Shown here: positions 23,601 through 38,600 of the stretch, one piece after another | How the letters are laid out: every line of letters starts with the position of its first letter | Numbering within the stretch: position 1 is the stretch's first letter | Source: Takakia lepidozioides | Lineage: Eukaryota > Streptophyta > Takakiopsida > Takakiales > Takakiaceae | Length of the DNA: 64,000 bases | Assembly (NCBI GenBank): GCA_030704615.1 | Contig: CM060732.1 | Coordinates: 77,479,053 to 77,543,052 of the forward strand | Direction: 5' to 3' | Position numbers and translations under genes: made by a program | The notes under the pieces: generated by a model | What the model was told of the DNA's origin: nothing | Database searches by the model: none | What the model saw: the letters and a program-made list of their open reading frames with translations, nothing else

Positions 23601-26600
23601 TCTTCAAATCTATCAAGGGAATTGTGCCTGTGCCCCTGTTTACCAACTTTGAAAGTCTCGAGGCTGAGCCAAAAGCCCAGGCCCTCCTGAGGCCTAGTTT
23701 TTGGGCAAATCACACACAGCAGATTGATGCTTGTGTGAAGGGATTTCTAGAGGATATCTGGAAAACCCGGATTAATTCTATATATGGAGGTAAGTCTTAC
23801 TACCAACGTCAGCCCCTGACAGAGGTAGGTTCTGTCCCTTTTGTTCCCGCTCAAACTGGGCGCGGGGTCAATGGCCACAAGGCTACGGCAAACAACGTCT
23901 TATGAGTACAATCTATGACATTATTTGCAAGGCTGTATTGTATCACAAAAGATATTTTTTGTGGGTGGAAAGATAAATTATCTGCACCCCAGGCAAACAA
24001 AGCCCCAGATGCGCATACTTCTCTCCAATTTCTCTGTAATGACACATATGGTAGGAATTTTGGTGCTATGGGTTATAACAACCATCTGAATAATTATGTT
24101 CCTTTGGCAAACGTGATAGAACATGTTGAATCCATGTAGTTCATTGTACAGGTACCTTCAGCTTTCTTGCATCAATCATTCATAATAGATGGCTGTGCCC
24201 TGATAAATCTTTTTCCCTTTTGGCATTTGAAGGCTTGGGACAGCACTGTCCAGCTGTTAGGCTCGCATATGGCATTAGTAGCTACTATTAACTCCAGAGC
24301 CTACATGTTACAAACTGGAGGTGCTTGAGATACCTTTGTCTGTGGAAAATTGAAGGGACATGAGGATGTTGTAAGCAAAAGTCTATTATGCCATCCCTGA
24401 TCATCAAGCGATATCAGCTCTACAGCTCCGTCCTGTAAAATGCCAGCGCACTTCTAAGCAGGCCAGATAAAATCTGTAGACAATCAAAATGGAAGTTCCT
24501 TGACATGGTTTGGCAAGCTTAAATACAGATATTACTGATGCGAACTCCTAATTTCTGGCTGGACTTCCAAGTTCCAGCTCCACTAAGTTCCTCATATTAT
24601 ACTGCCAATAGGTACAGTTTTCCTCGGTCCCACGTACCAAGTCATCAAGGGGAAGAAGGGAAGCAACAGGCCCAAATTGCTTGTGATTGCTGCCAGCCCA
24701 AGCCACAGACAGCCCCATAGTCTTGCAATCAAATCCAGAAAGCATCATTGGACAATTGTCCATCTCTTCTCCATCAATCTCCTCCAATGTGTTCTTTAAC
24801 TTCAATCCTTGAGATGGTCGTGTGTCTCCACTTTCCCTGGACTTTTTGTCTTTTGGGGGTTCAACTCCCACAAGCTTGTATTTCAGAGGTGGGCAACCCT
24901 GGCTATCAAGCCAGCATGGCACATATAGCTGGACAACCTTAGCAGTGATCCCTTTCCCTCTGTTATCTTGTTGGATAAGAATCTTCACTTCTCTGTTACC
25001 ATGACAAAATCAACAAAAGAAATCAACTGTGGTCATTGAATCGAACTTAGATGCATGTCACAGCAGCCCTACTTGTGGGCAAAACATCTCAAGCTCACAG
25101 TATCTTACTGGAAAGGATCTCATATAATGCGCCCACTCAGTAGATAGCAAAATTGGGATTTTTCAACTACACTTGCGACTCCCAAGTCAAGAATGTCTTT
25201 GTCCTTCTGTCAGTTACTCCAAGCCTACAGTCGTGTTTCAGTCAAACAAGTAGGAATGGCTTCACTTCACCAAAACATCCTGAATAGTTACTGCAGAACA
25301 AAACCCTATAGCAACAGTTCTCCAAAGAGGATCCATCAGTTTGCTCTGAAGATGGTGTGCGTCCTCCAGAAATAGGGTCAGGTGTGTCACCTGCCAGTTA
25401 GTGAGTTACTGACAGTGATGTACGATGCAGACTCTTTCTGCGGGTGGGAGATCAAAACTGCATCCTTTACACCACAACATACACAATCATTTAGTAGAAG
25501 TTTGAATTGCACAGATCTTCTTTCAGACTTCTAGGGCTATGATCCAACAGTTATTACTATTGTCTAGAAGCCAAAAGTAATCAATAATATCTGAGAAGCT
25601 TATGCAGTATGACAGACAGGTGTCAAAGTCAAATCAGGTCTAAAATGTTACTAAGAAACCATCATCAAGCTTTCTTCACCGATCCCCCGTAGTATCCCAG
25701 GAGATCTGATGCACTTTCCACATAGCATTCATATCACATACTATTTGCTGCCACAAAATCTCTTAGTGAAGATAACTGTAGTATAGAGCGAAGAGAGATC
25801 TAACCTTTTTAGGATGCCAACCACCCTGTGGAGTCCATGTGAGATGGATGGGCTGGCGGAGGTCAGCATGGAAAATGTATGCTGTCTCACCAGGATTGAC
25901 CACTCCAACCTCCTTTATCAAGCGTTCCCTGCCAGAAGAATTTTCCGAGACAGAGAATTCGCATGGCATGGGCAAGAGGTTGACAAGCATTAGGGGAGCG
26001 GTTATGGTTAGCTGCCAGTCTTTGATTGGCTGCAACTGGGACCTCTTCCCAATCTCTGTTGATTTTGATTCCAAACAATACCAAACATCTTCTTCATGAG
26101 TGGCACTATCCGTTGTTTCAACTGCGCAGCATAAAAGCTCTTCAGTTTCTGTGAGGTCTCGAACTCTAAACTCCTTCATGGGTAGCTGTCTTCTACCTAT
26201 CTCTAGGCGTCCCTTGTATGTCACCACTTGGCTCCAGTCATGGACAAGGTTTTCTGAGCATGGTCTGACCTGCAGGCAATGATTGACACATAATATAAAC
26301 AAATTCGTCAGGCACTGCAGAACCAGACCAGGTTTTTGTGTGAGAAATGAAATTACACATTATTGAAAGCTCAAGATTTGAAAGGAATGAAATGGTACTT
26401 TAGAAATGAAATAAATTGATACTTTATGATGTCCGCGGAAAGCTGAAAGAGCTTATGGGACAAAATGGAAAAGAACACACACAGAAGAGATTGTACTCAT
26501 AAGACGTTTGCCGTAGCCTTGTGGCCATTGACCCCGCGCCCAGTTTGAGCGGGAACAAAAGGGACAGAACCTACCTCTGTCAGGGGCTGACGTTGGTAGT

Positions 26601-29600
26601 AAGACTTACCTCCATATATAGAATTAATCCGGGTTTTCCAGATATCCTCTAGAAATCCCTTCACACAAGCATCAATCTGCTGTGTGTGATTTGCCCAAAA
26701 ACTAGGCCTCGGGAGGGCCTGGGCTTTTGGCTCAGCCTCGAGACTTTCAAAGTTGGTAAACAGGGGTACAGGCACAATACCCTTAATAGATTTGAAGAGA
26801 GCGTCTCTTTGGTGAGAGAACCCCGGACAGTGTATCAGAAAATGAATACTGTCTTCAGATTGCCCACACAACGGGGAATTGCACTCTCCCTTTCCAAGAT
26901 GTCCTCCCCCATGTCACAGACTGGAAACAAGTTCAGGGAAGTTTTCTGCCTAACTTCATCTTCATCAGACAATCTCATGGCAACAGACATGCCTGAGGAC
27001 ACTACAGCCTCTAAGTCAGATTTATCCAGCAGGGTCAAGACTTGCGGATCCAGGTCCAGGTCCTTGAGGATCTCTTCTACTCTCTTCTGCCAGGACTTAG
27101 CCTGTTTGACAGGGCGGTCCTGTTTCCAAGATATAGAGTCGATTAACTTAGGATATCTGGTGTTGGGCATATGTTGCAGCTGACCCCACCATCTGACCTT
27201 GAATTCATCTCGTCGGGAGCTTAAGGACGGAATGCCAAACTCACCCTGAACAGCCACATTGGCTGTTTTGGAGCATGCTGACATACACTCCTTAAGCACC
27301 CCCACTTGAATGGATTCTAGAGACCTAGCCTGGTTGGAGTTATCAACCCATATAGCAGATCCGTACTCCAAGGCAGGTCTAATAACGCGACAAAGCATGG
27401 TTTTCTTAACCTCAGAGTTGACCCCTCTGCAGTGGAAAAATTTAGTGAGAAGAGAAATGAAATGAAATGGTGCTTTATAACGTCCGCGGAAAGCTCCTAG
27501 AGCTTATGGGACAAAATGGAAGAAAACATGAGAGAGGAACAAATCCAGAAACCACAATTAATGTTCTAGCGATTGTCTAAGGGTGAAGGCCTCTTGTAGG
27601 TAGGCTGCCAAGCATTTTTTATCCTCATAGTGAAAGACATCAGTGAGAGTTTGGGTTCCACTGAATAAACAGTGGAATCTCCCACGGATCTCGTAGTATA
27701 GAGGGCAGTAGAAGAAGAAGAGAGACAGAAGAGAGACAAAACCAGAGCCAAAAAGCAGCCCAAAAAAACAATAACTTTATGTGTACAAAGAGGGTCATAA
27801 GGGCACACGGGTCAATTGTTGCCTGGAGAAGAAGTACCTCAAGCAGGTAGGCTGCCAGGTACTTCGGAAACTAAGCTGAAGTTCTCCACCATTGAGTGAG
27901 AAGAAAAGGTAACTCTACTATGTTCCCAAACATAACATCCCAATCTATTTTATGCAGCTCAACCTTTATAAGAAATCTCTACTATAATATATGAGGGTAC
28001 TGACAGAAAGCATGTACTTGGATAACAGCAGATTCAACAGTCTTATACACATGAGACGAAGATGGAGACAGCTCTTAACAAGCATTGACCCTCACCTGTA
28101 CACAGTAATCAAGGCTCCCCATGTGCAAGCTTTCAAGTGGGCATGGGACACTACATTCAGGCTCCAACTTGCCAAGATAAAGATAATCGCTTTTTTCTTT
28201 GTCTATGCATTCCCTTGACCGAACCCAGCGGCGGCGACGAATGAAACTCATAGCATTTTCTGAGGGATGCGCTGGGGGCCACTTCTTCAACGTCTGGAAA
28301 TCAAATGCATATGCCCATCCATGTTCATCTACTGGACCCACTTTATCGACATGCCAATCAGTTCTCCACTCCCAGCCTGGTGGTGCTTGCACCTCTGGAA
28401 AATCCTGTGTTTCAAGTACCTCAATAAGTTAGCTGATATTTCTTGTGTCAAAAAAATTCACAATCTCCTGAATCACTGTACATTAATTCTGCTTGACACA
28501 TAATGAGTGCATCTGGCTGTGTCTGATTTCCCTAAAGGAGTTTGTCTGCAAAAACGTCCTAGGTGTGATGTATGATCTATTTAAAATATGGTAATACGCC
28601 CAATTCCTCGCCAAAGTCAACTCTTACTGTTGCATTGTGAGTGGTGCCATGATGTGCTGCAAAGATTGAACTGATATGCTCAGTGATCTGGTCTCTAGAG
28701 TTATTTATGATCATCCCAATGAAACTAATCTCAATTCTTGAAAATCAAGACCATGCTGCATACATTGATGTTTTACAACTCACTTTGTAACTTGCTGTTC
28801 TACATAATTATGACTAAGCAGTTTCTTGTAGCTTCATGCCACTGTTGCTTTGTGCATCAACATTGACAGCTATGCATCTATGACTGCTACAACTATTGTG
28901 GTTACAGTACGATTGAGCCACTTTTGAAGGAGTTGCTGACAGAAGCCAGGAAAAAATACCTGTGAAGAATCAGACAAGTCCAGCTTACACCAATGGCCCG
29001 GATCAGTGGGTAAAAGGTGACCAGGCTGTTTGCTTCCCCACCCTGAAGTAGGTTGAAGACGTTCGTTCTCAAAAACCTCCTCTTCTACAAATGCTCCTTT
29101 GGAGACAACTGAGTCCTCAGCAGCGCCAGCTCCTGATTTATCCAAGAGGAAGTCTGGGCACAGTCGTACCTCAAGGAAGAAATCAGTTCCATTGTGAATT
29201 GTGACTGTACTTCGGATGATAAGATGCTTAATACCTCCTTCAACAATAATCTTGCTGGCTACAACATCATCACCCAAAAACCACGGGACAGGACCCAACC
29301 CGTAGTTAAAGCCCACTTGATTCCAGGGCCCCTTTTCTATTGGTGCCACCTCAATTGCCCCCACTTTGTGACCTTCTTTCTCCTGGCCTGCTTGACCATC
29401 CGCTGTTATGTCTTGGTCTCCAGTAAAAGCGAAGAAGTGTTCAGTAAAGTTGATCGTCCCACAGTCTCGTCCTTTCTCCTCATCTTTCTCCTGATTTTTC
29501 TGCAATAGAAAATGGTATCAATATCAGTGTTAATGCCAGTTCAAGATATGCCTGTTCAAATGCAGGTTTGGAGGCATTCCTGTACCTTTTCTTTCCTAGA

Positions 29601-32600
29601 TCTGTCCACAATAATGAAGCTAAAATGACAGTATTTTTCAATAATCAGGTTAAGGGCCCAGGAATAGGATAGAACCATCTTGAGGTCAGATCACATCTTT
29701 TACTTATTTGTTCATTCACCAAGTTCAGCACAAAATTATAAATCATTTCCACAAAGAATTGCCGAGCACTTGGCACCAATTGTCCTGCAAACTGAGTGAC
29801 AATCAGCAAATGTGCAGTTCTATCAGGAGACATTGGTCCTCCGTGATGAGAGAATGTTACAGCCCAAATACCGAGAGAGCCAATCTCTCACAGAGGTCTT
29901 CCATTACATCCATCCAAAATGCTTGGTAGCATACCTACATGACATGTTGGCTCTTAAGCAATCCCTTGATCACAGTTATTTTGAGGCTGCTTGTTGAGGG
30001 CCCCTCTCTTTCTTGTTTCCTGCTGCCTATTTTCCCATAAGCTCTTTGAGCTTTCTGTGGACGTTAGCAAGTACCATTTCATTTACCTTCTCCGCAGATT
30101 AATTTGCTATGGCCTTCATTCATGGACTGATCCAGAAAGACTGTGTTTTGAATCAACCTCTACTCTCTTTTGGTGAAAATCTCTATCAACCAGAAGCTTC
30201 CTCATATGGATCTCCGAAAATTCATATCAAAGATTTTCAGACTCGGGAAAATTCACTTGCACAATTCAAAAAACTCTCTTGATGAACTTGGAAATGGTGT
30301 GACTTATCATGCAGCCAAAATGCTACACTGCAGGGCAACACACCAAGATGATAGTTCATACCTGTCGTCCGCGTGGAGGGTCAAGTTTCTGTGACTTTAA
30401 TTCCAGTGATGACCATGGAATTGGACCATCCTTCTCAATGTTGTATTGAACTGCTTGAGAGCTTTCAGACAGGAGGATGGAACAATAACCCACAGGAGCA
30501 CCTGCCATCCCCTAGTAACAATAAGGTAGACTAAACTTTGCTGTGATCTAGCAGTAGAGTGTTCTTGTTTGCTACTGGAATGCGCTAGTTTTGAAGTCAC
30601 ACTCAAATCTGCTTTGACCTAGGAATGGACAATGTAGTCCTTTAGGCCCTTGAACTTCCTGCAGATGTAATGATATCTTTCCATTGTAGACAATCTCTTG
30701 ATCAAAAGTTTCCATTATGAGGACCGGAAATGCTTAGCAGCATATCTGTCTGAGGTGTTGGCTTGTAGACAATCCCTTGAACAATAGTTGTTTTTGGGCT
30801 GCTTGTGCAGGGCCCCTCCCTCTTTCTTTTATGTCCCATAAGCTCTTTGAGCTTTCCGCGGATGTTATAAAGTACCATTGTATTTGATTTCATTTCTTGT
30901 TTCGTGCTCTCTCTTGAGCTCCGTGGGAGATTCCACTGTTTATTCAGTGGAACCCAAACTCTCACTGATGTCTTTCACTATGAGGATCAAAAATGCTTGG
31001 CTGCCTACCTACACGAGGCCTTCACCCTTAGACAATCGCTAGAACATTAATTGTGGTTTCTGGCTTTGTTCCTCTCTCATGTTTTCTTCCATTTTGTCCC
31101 ATAAGCTCTATGAGCTTTCCGCGGACATTATAAAGCACCATTTCATTTCATTTCATTTCTTGTCCCATAATCTCTTTGGGCTTTCCGTTGACGTTATGTA
31201 GTATCATTTCATTCCTCATTTCACTACAGTATATATGACTGACATCAAATAAAGCTGTATACCTGTCCAGAGAAAAGTATGACGATGATGTGAGAATGGC
31301 TACACGTCCAAGGGTTCTTTACAGCTTTTTCAAATTAAGACGGTATGACTAGATCCATCTGGTAGTGAGCAGGATCAGTAAGAGCAGTAAGTCCTAAGAA
31401 CCATAACTTGCAGATTGCAGATGTGCTCATTGCACCAGCACAAAGCAAAAGTAACTCCAACGGTTCAGCCATATACCTCTGGCTAAATCGGTCACGATGA
31501 TTTCAGCATTGTTGACATCCTGCACCAATGGCAAACATTGTGCTTAGTCTCTAGGGAATGCAGGACAGTCAACTTTACCCAGAGCTGATACAGGTCTTTT
31601 CTCTAAAAGACAACTGACTGAGCTTCTAAACAATACTGCTTCGCAAATACAGATTCCCCATACCTGTATGCAGAGCATAACTTATCGTACAAACAGCTTG
31701 TCAGAGATCATACAGCATACTAGGTTGTCCTGGGAGTTCATTCTCCAGACCTACAACATCTGTCTGTTTGTGGTTTTACTATATGTTAGGAAACCAATTC
31801 ATCATACTCTTGAGCCAGTACTTGAGATGGTTCAAATGCTTCTCATTCCAATATTACTAAATCTGGATGGTTATACATTTATAGATACTCTTTTCAGAGT
31901 GTGCCCACCTCAACTTCATCACTTACCCCCGATTGAACCTCAAAGACAAAAACCTCATTCCAAAGTGCGGACACTCGGCCCCGAGAGGAATCATCATCCG
32001 GATTTACACAACGGGTTCGTGCACTCTGGTACTGCGTTTGCCTGTTAGCAGAGCTTGAACTGGCTGGCACAATGCGAATCGCTGCCATATACTCCCGACC
32101 TCCAATACCCTTGTCCTCAGGCAACTGAGCACATGCTATAGTCAAAAAATATCCCCAAGACCCAGAAGAATCTCGAAACCTCAAGCACAGTGCAAGTAAA
32201 ACACCTAGCAGTCCACACCCAAACCTTGGACAGTATACCAAAACAAGTCGTGAAGGCACCAAAGAGGAATGGTACCATCCCTCCACCTATTTGACGCAAG
32301 TGGTCATCTAGACACACTAGAGAGTCCTATATGCAAGCAGCCACCATCTGTTTACTTGCATCCATGCCCCACATAGCAAGCTTCTATGTGACGAAACAAT
32401 ACCTGTGCGCTCTCGATCCGTAGTGCCATGAATTTTACAGCACGCTGCCTTAGTGATTCCTTTGCGGTAGCATCTGGCATCCTATGCACAGTGGGCAGTT
32501 TTATTGATGCTACCCCTCCAGGTGGCAGGGGAGCAACTCTGGTCTGACCATTAGAATCGATTGTCCGGAGGTAAAGTTGCTCTCCAAGCTCATTGTGACT

Positions 32601-35600
32601 AACCATGTAGAAGCTCTCATGGCTCTCAGAGTCCATTGGGTCCTTCTTTGTGGTAACTCCTGATGGCTTGTTGCTGATGGCTCGCTGACTACCCCTTTGG
32701 TTCTGCAATAATTCCAGGGTCTTTTGTTAGGCTTCAGACTTCCTACATATCACAAAAATGTCCCAAGAACCTGAAGATACACAGCTGAGATAGCTACTGT
32801 AAAACACCTACTTGAAAGTCAAACTTTTCAAGCTAATGCCAGTAGCACAAAAACTTAAGACTTATTTGCAATGACTTGATTTTAAGGCATTCAAAACAAT
32901 GTCAAATCTCTTTTTCCACCTTCCTCTCTTGGAACTTTGGAGAAAAGAAGTGAGGCCAATTCTGAAGGCTTCCAACCTACCTATATCAAACTATTATGCT
33001 CTGCAAATAACAAACATGATTTAGTGAAATTGTTGGAACTACTAAGTACCGAGCACCCGTAGGGTAAACACATGTAATTAACCTGAGAAAGCTGCTTCTT
33101 GGAGTCCTTCTTGGAGTCCTTCTCAATGTGACTCAACTCTGTCCAGTTGGCATATGCTTCCAAAAACATGTTTACATTGGTTGTGGATACATTCACATTA
33201 AAGCCACTTGTGGCATTAACACGAACTCGTGAAACTGTTGGAAGAGCCTTGCCATTGGCATTGCTAATGTACTCATATCTGCAGACAAAACAGTAAATAT
33301 TTAGACTATAGGGATGCTTGGGTTTCTGCTCCTACACAATGGCCAGAGTTGATCAAAGAGCCCACCCCACCGAATGCTGCCAGAATTAAAGCATGCACGA
33401 GTTTACAGACAGACCTGACAAAGGCATCACAGGACTCAATTAGAGGCTCCCAAACACCATATTTTCCATTGTAAGTTGCAGCCGAAAGTGAGAAGCGGGT
33501 GGTCATGCATAGTGCTTCCATTCTCCCATGTAGACTTGATTGGATATCTCTTACCGAGAAGTCTAACAATGGAGCCATCTGCAAACAATCAAACCGTCCA
33601 CCTGTTTTAAAACAACCTTGTGGGATTCCAGATGTTCACCACTTCAGAACTCATTCAGATGAGAAATATGCTTTCAAATCAAGAACCTTGAATGTATGAA
33701 ATTATGTTTTCCAGTTTCATATTGCTCTAGATATGTCTAAGAGCGTCCAATAGAGTCCAAGACACTATCCACAAACAATCGTGAGTTGTATTCACTATAT
33801 CCTGCATAGCTACTACGTGAAAGGGTGGCACACTGAGATATTGCACTATCAGTTAAGTGTCCTTGTGCGAATTGGGTTGCTTACCAGACCCCCGAAATCA
33901 TCAAAGAAAGTTGCTGAGATGTGCTTTACTTCGGCATCAATTGTCAAGTTGTCATGTGCAGCAGGTTTTCTCAGATTAGCCAGACCAAGTGCCAGCTGCT
34001 TTGGAGGGCATTCAAGACCACTCCTCACAAGGAAGGTATGGACCTGGAGAGAAACACCCAGCCAACCCCATCACCCCAACAACCATTTCATAAATTTCCA
34101 GATTATGTGGCATATACAATGTGCATCATCTCTGACTTAATCTACTTCTTTACCAGCTTAAAACCTCATGCTGTTAGCATTAGTACACACTAGAAAGAAA
34201 ACAACTTTAAGAGTATTATGCAGCCTGCTAAATGAGCCGCAGTTCTATGACACTTACATCATTTTCAACTGGCCATATACTCAGCTCTTGGTTCCCACGC
34301 GTGAGATGCGCACTGTCCCATATATGTTGATTCATAAAATTGGCGCTGGTCACAAGGTCATCCCGCACACAGCACACAATATCAGCCCCGTCCATCTGAG
34401 GGGCAGAGGTCCTGCTGGCAATACATCCAATGGAGACATAGCCTGGTGGTGCCACTGGCTGCCAGAATGAAACACCCTCCATCCTCTTCTTCTTGGAGAT
34501 CTGGCCTTGTTCCTGAAATCGGATCGGCTTGCTTAGAAGACCTCCCTCCTGGGTGTCATGTAAAACTATACCTGCACGTGGAGGCTCGTAACTGCAAAAC
34601 GCGAAAGACTATCCATGAGTGCATGATCTTAGTGTACACCCATTTGCCCGCTAGGACTTCAAATAATTTTGGCAATTTTGTTCCATGTGGTAGGATTAAT
34701 GGGCAAGCTACTCATACCCCAACTCTGATGAAATGTGAAAGCCATCTGTTAAAACATTGGGAACAGTGTGCGAGCAGAAAATGTTCTGACAGTCAATAAT
34801 GCCAAACATTTCATTGACAAAAGTGCCCAAAAAATCTTGTCTAGCGCAACTGTACACTGCTTCTGCAGATGGAAGGAAGAACTATCCTAATGACTACGAG
34901 CCTTAAATGGAGCCTACGAGCCTACTTAAATGGAGGAGATTAATGTTCATACCCCTTCATTGCCAAATCGCCCAGGATTAGACACCCAGATGAAACAATT
35001 GGCCGCCAGATAGAAACTCCATCCCTTGAACCGCTACCCTTGTCCCACCAGATCAGCCTGAAGCGTACCACAGTTTCATAGATCTGTGTTGATGAAATTG
35101 ATCCAGATGCCTCCTGCTCTGTCCCTGAATTCTCATTCATAGAAGACACACGACTAGGCAGTCTCGATGATGGTTTTGAGAGTGCGGAAGGCATCGTCTC
35201 GTGCACGCGGTATAAGCCATAGCTAGAAATGACATGGCGCAGCTCATAAGCCTTGCATTTGGTCGAAGAATGAGGGCCTTGTTGCGCAAAAAAGGAGCTC
35301 GTGGAATTGTCAATTCGCCAAAAGGCCCACTTACTTACATCTCTGTGTTTCTCCCTGCAATTAAAACGGGAAAAAAATTAAACTTCATCTCCACTTTTAG
35401 TGTGATTTGTGAAATCTCCCAGAACACGTAAGTAGTTATCCCAGAAGACGTAAGTAGTTAAGGCAGATGCAACAATTGGAACAGAATGAACCGCCCCTTT
35501 GAAAGGAAGCTGATATATTTACAAGAAGTTTGTATATCTGTCTGAATAATGAGGGGACACTGGGCTTGAGGACCTGTGGGACAAACTAGATAGAAATACA

Positions 35601-38600
35601 ATTTCCTACATAATGCTTGAACAGGACAATCTTAATGAGGCAATTGCCTCCTGATTGCAACTTACAGATGCTGGCCGGTGATATAAATACAGTCCCGCAT
35701 GGAGCAAGGTGTCACGAGGGCAGCCAACACACACATAGATGTGTTAGTGGGGGGAGGGTTTCGCCCTCTGCAAGCCACGCAACCAAGTGCCACATATCCT
35801 GGGGGTGGCACTGGCAACCACACACAACACTCACGTGGATCTTGACCATCCTCATCTGATGAACTGTGTTTGTTGCTCCCGTTTTTTTCTGCACCTTTGT
35901 TGGCGTGATCACCAGATTTGTTTGACTGGTTGTTAGAAAAAGAGGAGTACAGCTCAGCAGACGACCAAATGAGCTCAAATTCCACTGGTTTCTTGACTCG
36001 TGCCAAGCCCGTGTTGAGTGCAATCACACCCTTTGAGGGAGGTTCATCCCTGCGTAAAATCCAATAGAAGAGAACTAATTTTCATGACAGTGGTGGAACA
36101 TACACAGCACAATAGCACAGCCCAAAACCTACTTGAACTGTTAATAGGAGAAAAAGTTCAGGGAGGATTGAAGTACATGTCCTGGGGTGAACAGGAGATT
36201 CTACATATCATAAGGATAATTCCTCCCAAAACGGGATGAGACAGGTTGATTAGACAGGATGTATGGAGAATACATGAAACAGTAAGTTCATAGACATCAG
36301 GAGTAACCGCATCATACCCCTTGTCTATCATGTCTTCTACATCCATTGCCAGGGGTTTGGGCCGTTTCAAATTAAATTGTACAGTCTACGGATCAAAAGA
36401 TGATACCTCAAGACAAAAGAAAACACGTCCTTACAACACAAGTGCTTACCTGCTTACCTGCATGAGCACCTCTATCTCTGAGGCAGTTTTAGGCAGGAGT
36501 TTACCCAGTTCAGATCAAAGTTTTCCATCTTACTGTGGTGAGAAATGCAAATGAGGCTTACAGAGGTGAGAAACAATCTCCCAGCACTGCAAATCCTGGA
36601 GGTGGTTTAGGTCGCCAAAAAGCAATGTGGGGACCACCTGACTTCACCTCATGTCCTGCATCATGTATGAGAATCTTGGGTCAGCCCCAGGTTTGTCTTT
36701 CTGGAAATGAACTGAAATGTCTTCCCGGAAAGCAATCTTTTGCAATTACATTATTTTCCGGCTACTTCCAAACAGAAATGTTTTTACAAACAAGTTTCTT
36801 TTCCAATATGTTTGTGGAAATTCTGCATGGCTGCTCACAGAGTATGATCATAACTACAGTTAATTGGGACTGGCATCCAACATCAAGAGGTACTCCTGTT
36901 GTATTTGTAATTTCCCTCTGCTAGTTGATGGATCCCCAGACGACAGAGCCTTCATTTATAGCAGTATTTCATTATACAGCTGTGCATCTCAGGCTTGATG
37001 TAAGGTTGGATTGGAGGTCTTACCATCATCAGCCCAGATCCTGTCAAACTCAAAGCACTCCACTGTAATTTGTTCAGATGTGATACTCATCAAAGACATG
37101 ACCTCGTCCTGTAGCCGCAGCATCAGCTGGAGGATGCTGAAAGAAAAATTGGTGTAAATTTCTGTCATACCTACATGAATATTTTGTTTTCCCAACACCT
37201 TTGAGTATTTCATTGTTGCATCGAAGGGTTCCACAACACTGATTCCACTGCTGGATTCCACAGTGAGGCCGTTCAAATTTGCATTCAGCTCCATGTCATC
37301 TCCCTTCATGCGTAGTCTGCAATTCACCATAATTCCCCAATCCTTCAAAATGTATCTCTCAGCCATGAACATGATACAAATAAAAATAAAATTATATGTA
37401 TTTGTGTCCCACAAACTAAACTTCAGCCAAAAGTTTCCTAGTAGAGCAACAAAAAAAACCAGATGAAAGAAACATTTCCTGCAGACAAGGTGCCTAGTGC
37501 ATTGGTGGTACTTCCATTACAGAGACAGGCTTTGAAACCTATCAATAAAACTTGAGTTTTCTACCTGCAGAAGGCATTCATCCTTGCACGAAGACCTCTC
37601 TCAGGACGAAGAAGCGCTTCAGAGTGGCGGTTGAGACTGTCATAGAAAGTAAGCTCGGGACCAACAGCCTGCAACAAATTGTGTGACAGACAGTTGAAGC
37701 AGATGCTCACTTATGAAGCTTCGACAGGACTTAGCCAAGCACCTTGCTATTTTCCAGTAACCAGAGAGAACTCAAATTCAGAGTTGTTGATGAGGACACC
37801 TCACCAATTCAGTCCTGGTTACATGCCACTGTGCTGCTACATAGGTAACCCCAAGCAAGCCAGCATATGCTCTCAACTTCCTTCACACCCATTCCTAAAT
37901 CAAACTTAAGGAAGGCATACCCTCCGCCGGGGAGAATACCCTGTACATAGATTTTCCCCTAGCAAGCCAGCATATCCTCTCAACTCATTCCTTCACATCC
38001 GTTCCTAACTCAAAATTAAAGGATTACCCTCGGCTGAGGGAATACGCTAGCTCATTAGGGGAAGTGACTTTTATGCTGGCTTCGGCCAGAGTTGTCTCTC
38101 TCTCGTGGGTTGCGTGTGGTAACATACCATTTCCATTTCATTTCTCTCAAAAGAACGAATAAATCACTGCCCAATTTAAGGAACTACACTAAGTTGGAAA
38201 CAAATTTACAGAAATGAAATGAAATGGTGCTTTATAACGTCCATGGAAAGCTCATAGAGCTTATGGGACAAAATGGAAGAAAACATGAGAGAGGAAACAC
38301 AAAAAACACAGAGAAAAGAAATCAATGTGAGACCTAGTAAACTCTGAACTCACATTTGAGAGTTAGCCAAAGATGAAACAAGACACCCACATCCAAGATA
38401 AGGAAGAGCTTTCAACGATGAAATAGAACGCCCCAGGACAAAACTTCAAGGAAAACACATGGAGCAAGAAAGAATGCTGTCTCATAACTTACAAATCAAT
38501 CCAAGAGTGCGATGCAAATCAATTATATCCTGTATAACACCGACCAGAGGCTATTACTCCCCACTGACTTCATCAGTTCCCTCCAAAAACACAGAAATCA

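Noticed and set aside
23540-23905. LINE-B frame as a host exon of VPS13
   Set aside because: It is on the opposite strand, bounded by exact target duplications, and repeated elsewhere in the window.
33781-34140. 119-aa plus-strand frame in the middle of VPS13
   Set aside because: It is antisense to VPS13 exon 40, whose protein similarity and splice phases are strong.
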